From Xanthobacter oligotrophicus (GTDB taxonomy: Bacteria > Pseudomonadota > Alphaproteobacteria > Rhizobiales > Xanthobacteraceae), in contig NZ_VTTL01000004.1 in the NCBI RefSeq assembly GCF_008364685.1, positions 62,001 to 126,000 of the forward strand: a DNA stretch of 64,000 nt, in the 5' to 3' direction. The translations under genes and the position numbers were made by a program. Of this stretch, positions 60,438 through 64,000 are shown in pieces. Below the pieces are notes generated by a model. It saw only the letters and a list, made by a program, of their open reading frames with translations, made no database searches and had not been told where the DNA came from. Within the stretch, counting starts at the first letter, position 1. Each line of letters opens with the position of its first letter.

Positions 60438-61799
60438 TTAGCCGGCGTCGTCGGGCCTCAGCGCGCGGAAGTGGCCCTTCGCCTGCAGCCAGCCCAGGGC
60501 GACAAGGCCCGGCAGCCCCGCCACCGCCGTGAGGGCGAAGAACAGCGGCCAGCCCGATGCCTCGGCGATGGCGCCGCTGGAGGAGCCGAGCAGGGTCCGG
60601 CCCACGGCGGTGAGCGCGGTGAGCAGCGCATATTGGGTCGCCGTGTGCTCGCGCGCCCCGCACAGGGCGGAGAGGTAGGCGACGAAGATCACGGTGCCGA
60701 TGGCGCTGGTGAAGTTCTCCACCAGGATCACGCCCGTGAGCACGCTCGCGTTCGGCCCGGCATAGGCCTGCAGGGTGAAGCCGAGGTTCGACGTCATCTG
60801 CAGCACGCCGGAGATCCACAGGCAGGTGACGAGCGGATAGGCGCGGGCAAGGTAGGCTCCGACGAAGCCGCCGACGATGGTGCCGCCGAAGCCCACCACC
60901 TTCACGATTTCCACGTAGGTGGCCTTGCTGAAGCCGATGTCCAGCACGAACGGCCCGGTGAGCACGCCGGCGAAGGCATCGCAGAATTTGAACAGCATGA
61001 CGAACAGCAGGATCATCACCGCCTGGTCGCGGGTGAGGAAGTCGCGGAACGCCCCCACCGTGGTGGCGATGAGCCGGTGTCCGGTGCCCTCTCCCACCTT
61101 GCGTTCCGGTGCCTTTGGCTCGCGGGCGAACAGGGTGGCGATGACGCCGATGGCGACGCACGCCCCCGCCAGCGCGTAGCCCCAGAACCAACTGGTGCCC
61201 CGCGGCAGGCCGTGCGCTTCCTCAAGATAGGCCACCAGGGCGATGACACCGGCACCCGTCACGAGCATGGCCAAGCGGTATCCCGTAACGTAGCCGGCCA
61301 TGCCGGCGGCCTGCTCGCTGGAGCTATCCAGCCGCTCCACGCGGAAGGCGTCCACCGCGATGTCCTGGGTGGCGGAGGCGATGGCCACTGCCAGCGCGCA
61401 AGCGGCCACCGCGAAGGGGGAAACCACAGGGTCCTGCACCGCGAGCGCGGCAATAGCGGCAATGAGCACGATCTGGCAGGCCAGCAGCCAACCGCGCCGC
61501 CGGCCCAGCAGCCGCGACAGCAGCGGCACGTCGACCGCATCGAGCACCGGCGCCCAGAGAAATTTCAGGGTGTAGGGCAGGCCCACCAGACTGAACAGGC
61601 CGATGGTGGTGAGCGTCACCCCCACGTCCTTCATCCACAAGGCGAGGGTGCCGCCGGTGAGCGCCAGTGGCAGGCCCGAGGAGAAGCCGAGCAGGCTGAC
61701 GCTCAGCACGTCGCGCTGGGTGTAGAGCGCGAACGCCTCCTTCAGGGAGCGGCGCTGCGGCGCGGTGCCGCCGGACGGGCTGAGGGTTTGCTCGGTCAT
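60438..61799 (-). CDS. ampG: AmpG family muropeptide permease
   Basis: Imports anhydro-muropeptides for cell-wall recycling through a 12-span MFS fold of 453 residues. Family features: LLGFSSGLPLALTGGTLALWMKDVGVTLTTIGLFSLVGLPYTLKFLWAPVLD, RRRGWLLACQ, ASATQDIAVDAFRVE and FCDAFAGVLTGPFVLDIGFS. In bacteria with AmpR-AmpC systems this flux triggers beta-lactamase induction; here a class D enzyme is encoded about 9 kb away, with no ampR in the window. Confidence 0.9.
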   Translation of the reverse strand: MTEQTLSPSGGTAPQRRSLKEAFALYTQRDVLSVSLLGFSSGLPLALTGGTLALWMKDVGVTLTTIGLFSLVGLPYTLKFLWAPVLDAVDVPLLSRLLGRRRGWLLACQIVLIAAIAALAVQDPVVSPFAVAACALAVAIASATQDIAVDAFRVERLDSSSEQAAGMAGYVTGYRLAMLVTGAGVIALVAYLEEAHGLPRGTSWFWGYALAGACVAIGVIATLFAREPKAPERKVGEGTGHRLIATTVGAFRDFLTRDQAVMILLFVMLFKFCDAFAGVLTGPFVLDIGFSKATYVEIVKVVGFGGTIVGGFVGAYLARAYPLVTCLWISGVLQMTSNLGFTLQAYAGPNASVLTGVILVENFTSAIGTVIFVAYLSALCGAREHTATQYALLTALTAVGRTLLGSSSGAIAEASGWPLFFALTAVAGLPGLVALGWLQAKGHFRALRPDDAG

Positions 61800-61933
61800 A
61801 TGGATCCTTCGGCCGTTGCCGGTGGGCGGGCGCGGTCGGGAGGCCCGTGCGCCAGACCTGTCCCGACGTGCTTTAGACCGTGACCGGTGAAAAGGTCCCT
61901 ACCGGGGCGACGGACGCCGTCAGGCCATGGCCC

Positions 61934-62608
61934 TCAGGCCTGGGACTGGCTCCAGAGCCCGGCTTCCACCTTGGACACTGCGATCACGGCCTGGGTGCGG
62001 CTTTCCACGCCCAGCTTCTGCAGGATGGCGGAGACATGGGCCTTCACCGTCGCCTCCGAGACGCTCAGCTCATAGGCGATCTGCTTGTTGAGCCGGCCTT
62101 CGGACAACATCATCAGCACCCGCACCTGCTGGGGCGTCAGGGTGGCGAGGCGGGCGATGATGGCGTCCGTCTCCGCGTCGGCGCGGGCGGCGAGGCTGAT
62201 GTCCGACGGCACGAAGGCCTCGCCCCCGAGCACGCTCGCCACCGCATCGCGCATGTCGGCGACGCTCATGGTCTTGGGAATGAAGCCCGAGGCGCCGAGG
62301 TCGATGCAGCGGCGGATCACCGCGGACTCTTCGTTCCCCGATACCACCACCACCGGCAGGCTGGTATATTGGGCGCGCAGATAGATGAGGCCGGAAAAGC
62401 CGCGCGCCCCCGGCATGGTGAGGTCGAGCAGGATCAGGTCGAAATCGCGGTCGCGTTCCAGGAGCGCGGTCAGATCGTCGAAGGTGCCCACCTCCTCGAT
62501 GGTGGCATCGGCATGACGTCCGAGCACCGCCTCGCGCAGGGCGCCGCGGAACAGGGGGTGGTCGTCGGCGATAACGAGGCGCAGGCTGCTCCCGGCGGCT
62601 TCTCCCAA
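61934..62608 (-). CDS. LuxR/NarL-type response regulator
   Basis: Two-domain transcription factor of 224 residues. The receiver has LVIADDHPLFRGAL (acidic pair), LILLDLTMPGARG (phospho-acceptor Asp62), VVVSGNEES and GFIPKTMSV (conserved Lys). The C-terminal helix-turn-helix (about 155-215) reads LTPQQVRVLMMLSEGRLNKQIAYELSVSEATVKAHVSAIL. No cognate kinase is adjacent. The start is a TTG with GGGAGGGAGC just upstream; no ATG is nearby. It may be cotranscribed with yjbQ and ampG on the same strand. Confidence 0.88.
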   Translation of the reverse strand: MGEAAGSSLRLVIADDHPLFRGALREAVLGRHADATIEEVGTFDDLTALLERDRDFDLILLDLTMPGARGFSGLIYLRAQYTSLPVVVVSGNEESAVIRRCIDLGASGFIPKTMSVADMRDAVASVLGGEAFVPSDISLAARADAETDAIIARLATLTPQQVRVLMMLSEGRLNKQIAYELSVSEATVKAHVSAILQKLGVESRTQAVIAVSKVEAGLWSQSQA

Positions 62609-62714
62609 TGCTCCCTCCCGGCGGCTCCGCCCTTCTTGTCTCCGCGGGAGGGCGGTGCCCGCCGCGAATCGGCTCGCCCGATCATCAATCCGTGGCGGAG
62701 CGGTGACAAGCCGA

Positions 62715-63188
62715 TCACGCCATATGGCCGATTGTTCCGGTGAATGCCAGCACCACCTCGCGGCGCTGGGGCCGGTTGCGATGCTCGATCAGGTAAAGGC
62801 CCTGCCATGTGCCGAGCGCCATGCGGCCCTGGCTCACCGGAATGGACAGGCTGGTGTCGCTCAGAAGGGTGCGCACATGGGCCGGCATGTCGTCCGGACC
62901 CTCGGTGTCGTGGACCCAGCCGAAATCGCGGGGCGCGAGGCTGTTCAGGGCGCTGAGGAGGTCCGTGCGCACGTCCGGGTCCGCATTCTCCTGGATGGTG
63001 AGGGAGGCCGAGGTGTGGCGGCAGAACACCGTCAGCACCCCCGCGCCGGCCGCGATGTCGCCGAGGAAGGCCGCCGCCTCGGCGGTGATGTCGGTGAAGC
63101 CCTCGCCGGGCGTCGTCACCTGCAGGCGGGACTCGGCGTGGCGCACGGCATCGCTCAGGGTCGGGGCGGAGCGGGTGGTGCGGGCCAT
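62715..63188 (-). CDS. YjbQ/UPF0047 family protein
   Basis: A 157-residue single-domain protein with EAAAFLGDIAAGAGVLTVFCRHTSASLTIQENADPDVRTDLLSAL and SLSIPVSQGRMALGTWQGLYLIEHRN, the UPF0047 signature. Members have secondary thiamine-phosphate synthase activity, but their main role is unknown. The ATG at 63186-63188 follows GCAGGAGACC; the longer open frame is not supported. Confidence 0.92.
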   Translation of the reverse strand: MARTTRSAPTLSDAVRHAESRLQVTTPGEGFTDITAEAAAFLGDIAAGAGVLTVFCRHTSASLTIQENADPDVRTDLLSALNSLAPRDFGWVHDTEGPDDMPAHVRTLLSDTSLSIPVSQGRMALGTWQGLYLIEHRNRPQRREVVLAFTGTIGHMA

Positions 63189-63234
63189 GGCGGGTCTCCT
63201 GCGGGGCGCCGGCGGGGACGATCCGGCCGGCGTG

Positions 63235-63270
63235 GTTTCTGGTATCGGCGGCGTTTCTGGTATCGGCGTC
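63235..63270. repeat. 18-bp tandem repeat between yjbQ and the esterase gene
   Basis: GTTTCTGGTATCGGCG recurs at 63235 and 63253, giving two 18-bp units that differ only at the seventeenth base. It lies in the divergent promoter region (63189-63366); nothing else is evident there. Confidence 0.7.
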
Positions 63271-63366
63271 TTGCGTGGAGCGGTTCCGGCTCGTACCAGT
63301 TTTGCCATCTCCCCGTCTCTCTCGCGAGCGCGGCCGGCTGGCCGCCGCTGCCAAGGACTGTCGCCG

Positions 63367-64000
63367 ATGTCGAAGCTGGTTCTCGATGCCGCCGTGTTCT
63401 CGCCGGCGTCCGTCGCGCCCGATACCCGCATGGTCAACGACGCCATCGTCAAGATCATGAAGACCATTCCCGACCGCTGGGCGGTGCCGCTGCCGGAGAT
63501 CCGCGCCGCGCGGCTTTCCGGCAAGGGCGTCTTCCCGCTGGCGCCTGAAAGCGCGCGGGCGCGGCAGGAGACCATTCCCGGCCCGCGCGGGGATATTCCG
63601 GTGCGCATCTACCTGCCGGATGAGGCGCCCAAGGGTGTCTACCTCCACATCCACGGCGGCGGCTGGACCGTCGGCTCGGCGCGGGAGAACGAGGGGATGC
63701 TGGATCGCATCGCCGGCCAGTGCGGGCTTGCCGTGGTCTCGGTGGACTACGCCCTCGCCCCTGAGGAGCCCTATCCCGCCGGCCCCGACGATTGCGAGGC
63801 GGCGGCGCTGTGGCTGGTAAAGGAAGGCGGCGCGCGCTTCGGCACCGAGCGCTTCGCCATCGGCGGCGAATCGGGCGGGGCGACGCTCGCGGTGGCGACC
63901 CTGGTGCGGCTGCGCGACAACCACCAGCTCTCGCCCTTCTCGGCGGCGGTGCTGACGGCGGGCTGCTTCGACCTGCGCCTCACCCCCTCCGCGCGCAACT
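63367..64000 (+). CDS. alpha/beta hydrolase, HSL-type carboxylesterase (partial, runs off the right edge)
   Basis: The frame is open from the ATG at 63367 to the edge (211 codons). It carries the oxyanion motif H96-G-G-G-W100, the SVDYALAPEEPYPAGPDDC segment and the nucleophile elbow G167-E-S-G-G (Ser169), all typical of the hormone-sensitive-lipase family, which cleaves short acyl esters. The catalytic Asp and His would lie beyond the edge. The substrate is unknown. The ribosome binding site is weak (AAGGACTG). Confidence 0.88.
   Translation, partial: MSKLVLDAAVFSPASVAPDTRMVNDAIVKIMKTIPDRWAVPLPEIRAARLSGKGVFPLAPESARARQETIPGPRGDIPVRIYLPDEAPKGVYLHIHGGGWTVGSARENEGMLDRIAGQCGLAVVSVDYALAPEEPYPAGPDDCEAAALWLVKEGGARFGTERFAIGGESGGATLAVATLVRLRDNHQLSPFSAAVLTAGCFDLRLTPSARN

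Overview
The window is about 69% GC. The ssrA gene is split and circularly permuted and sits next to an SspB-alpha adaptor. There are also a large NAD-glutamate dehydrogenase and many DUF families typical of alphaproteobacteria. Together these point to a chromosomal segment from the Hyphomicrobiales (Rhizobiales), most likely a Xanthobacter-like member of the Xanthobacteraceae. The family-level placement is inference from gene content, not from a search. Most of the window is dense housekeeping sequence. I see no phage, integrase, insertion sequence, CRISPR array, rRNA or tRNA.

Layout. 1-3330: sulfur assimilation, with a DUF2849 gene leaving leftwards and cysD-cysNC going rightwards from a shared promoter region that holds a perfect 27-bp palindrome. 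3500-6952: an enoyl-CoA hydratase, a 29-residue membrane peptide behind an AT-rich promoter, a GntR regulator with two DNA-binding domains, a second small membrane peptide and a membrane protein of unknown function. 7057-12528: sufE, a DUF5330 protein, a tightly coupled set (membrane histidine kinase, peptidoglycan-binding protein, DUF1491), a 64-residue protein, a dispersed repeat and the DUF1214/DUF1254 pair. 12607-19353: purD with a thioesterase, xseA with DUF2093, pyrC, ygfZ and tag. 19541-22449: ssrA (tmRNA), sspB, a flavin amine oxidase and folA. 22574-31567: a large AsmA protein, an FAD-linked oxidase, a thioesterase, a 57-residue basic protein, prmA and a GGDEF protein. 31724-44994: uvrD/pcrA, a cupin, an MFS permease, an AI-2E-type permease, NAD-glutamate dehydrogenase, a CMD/AhpD-like protein with a histone-H1-like tail, and an exported protein. 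45202-51158: a complete branched-chain-type (HAAT) ABC transporter ending in a strong terminator, facing benE. 51220-53519: a class D beta-lactamase coupled to panB, then nnrU. 53837-64000: an L,D-transpeptidase, an antiporter, leuS-lptE-holA, ampG, a LuxR response regulator, yjbQ and the start of a carboxylesterase.

How the genes connect. The tmRNA and the adaptor that delivers tagged proteins to ClpXP are neighbours. leuS, lptE and holA overlap or abut. A beta-lactamase, an AmpG permease and an L,D-transpeptidase all touch the cell wall but lie in separate units. Points most worth follow-up are the symmetric cys promoter/operator, the tandem-HTH GntR with its small peptide gene, the H1-like tail on the CMD protein, the 5'-UTR hairpin before the 57-residue protein, the ssrA-sspB pairing and several unassigned palindromes.
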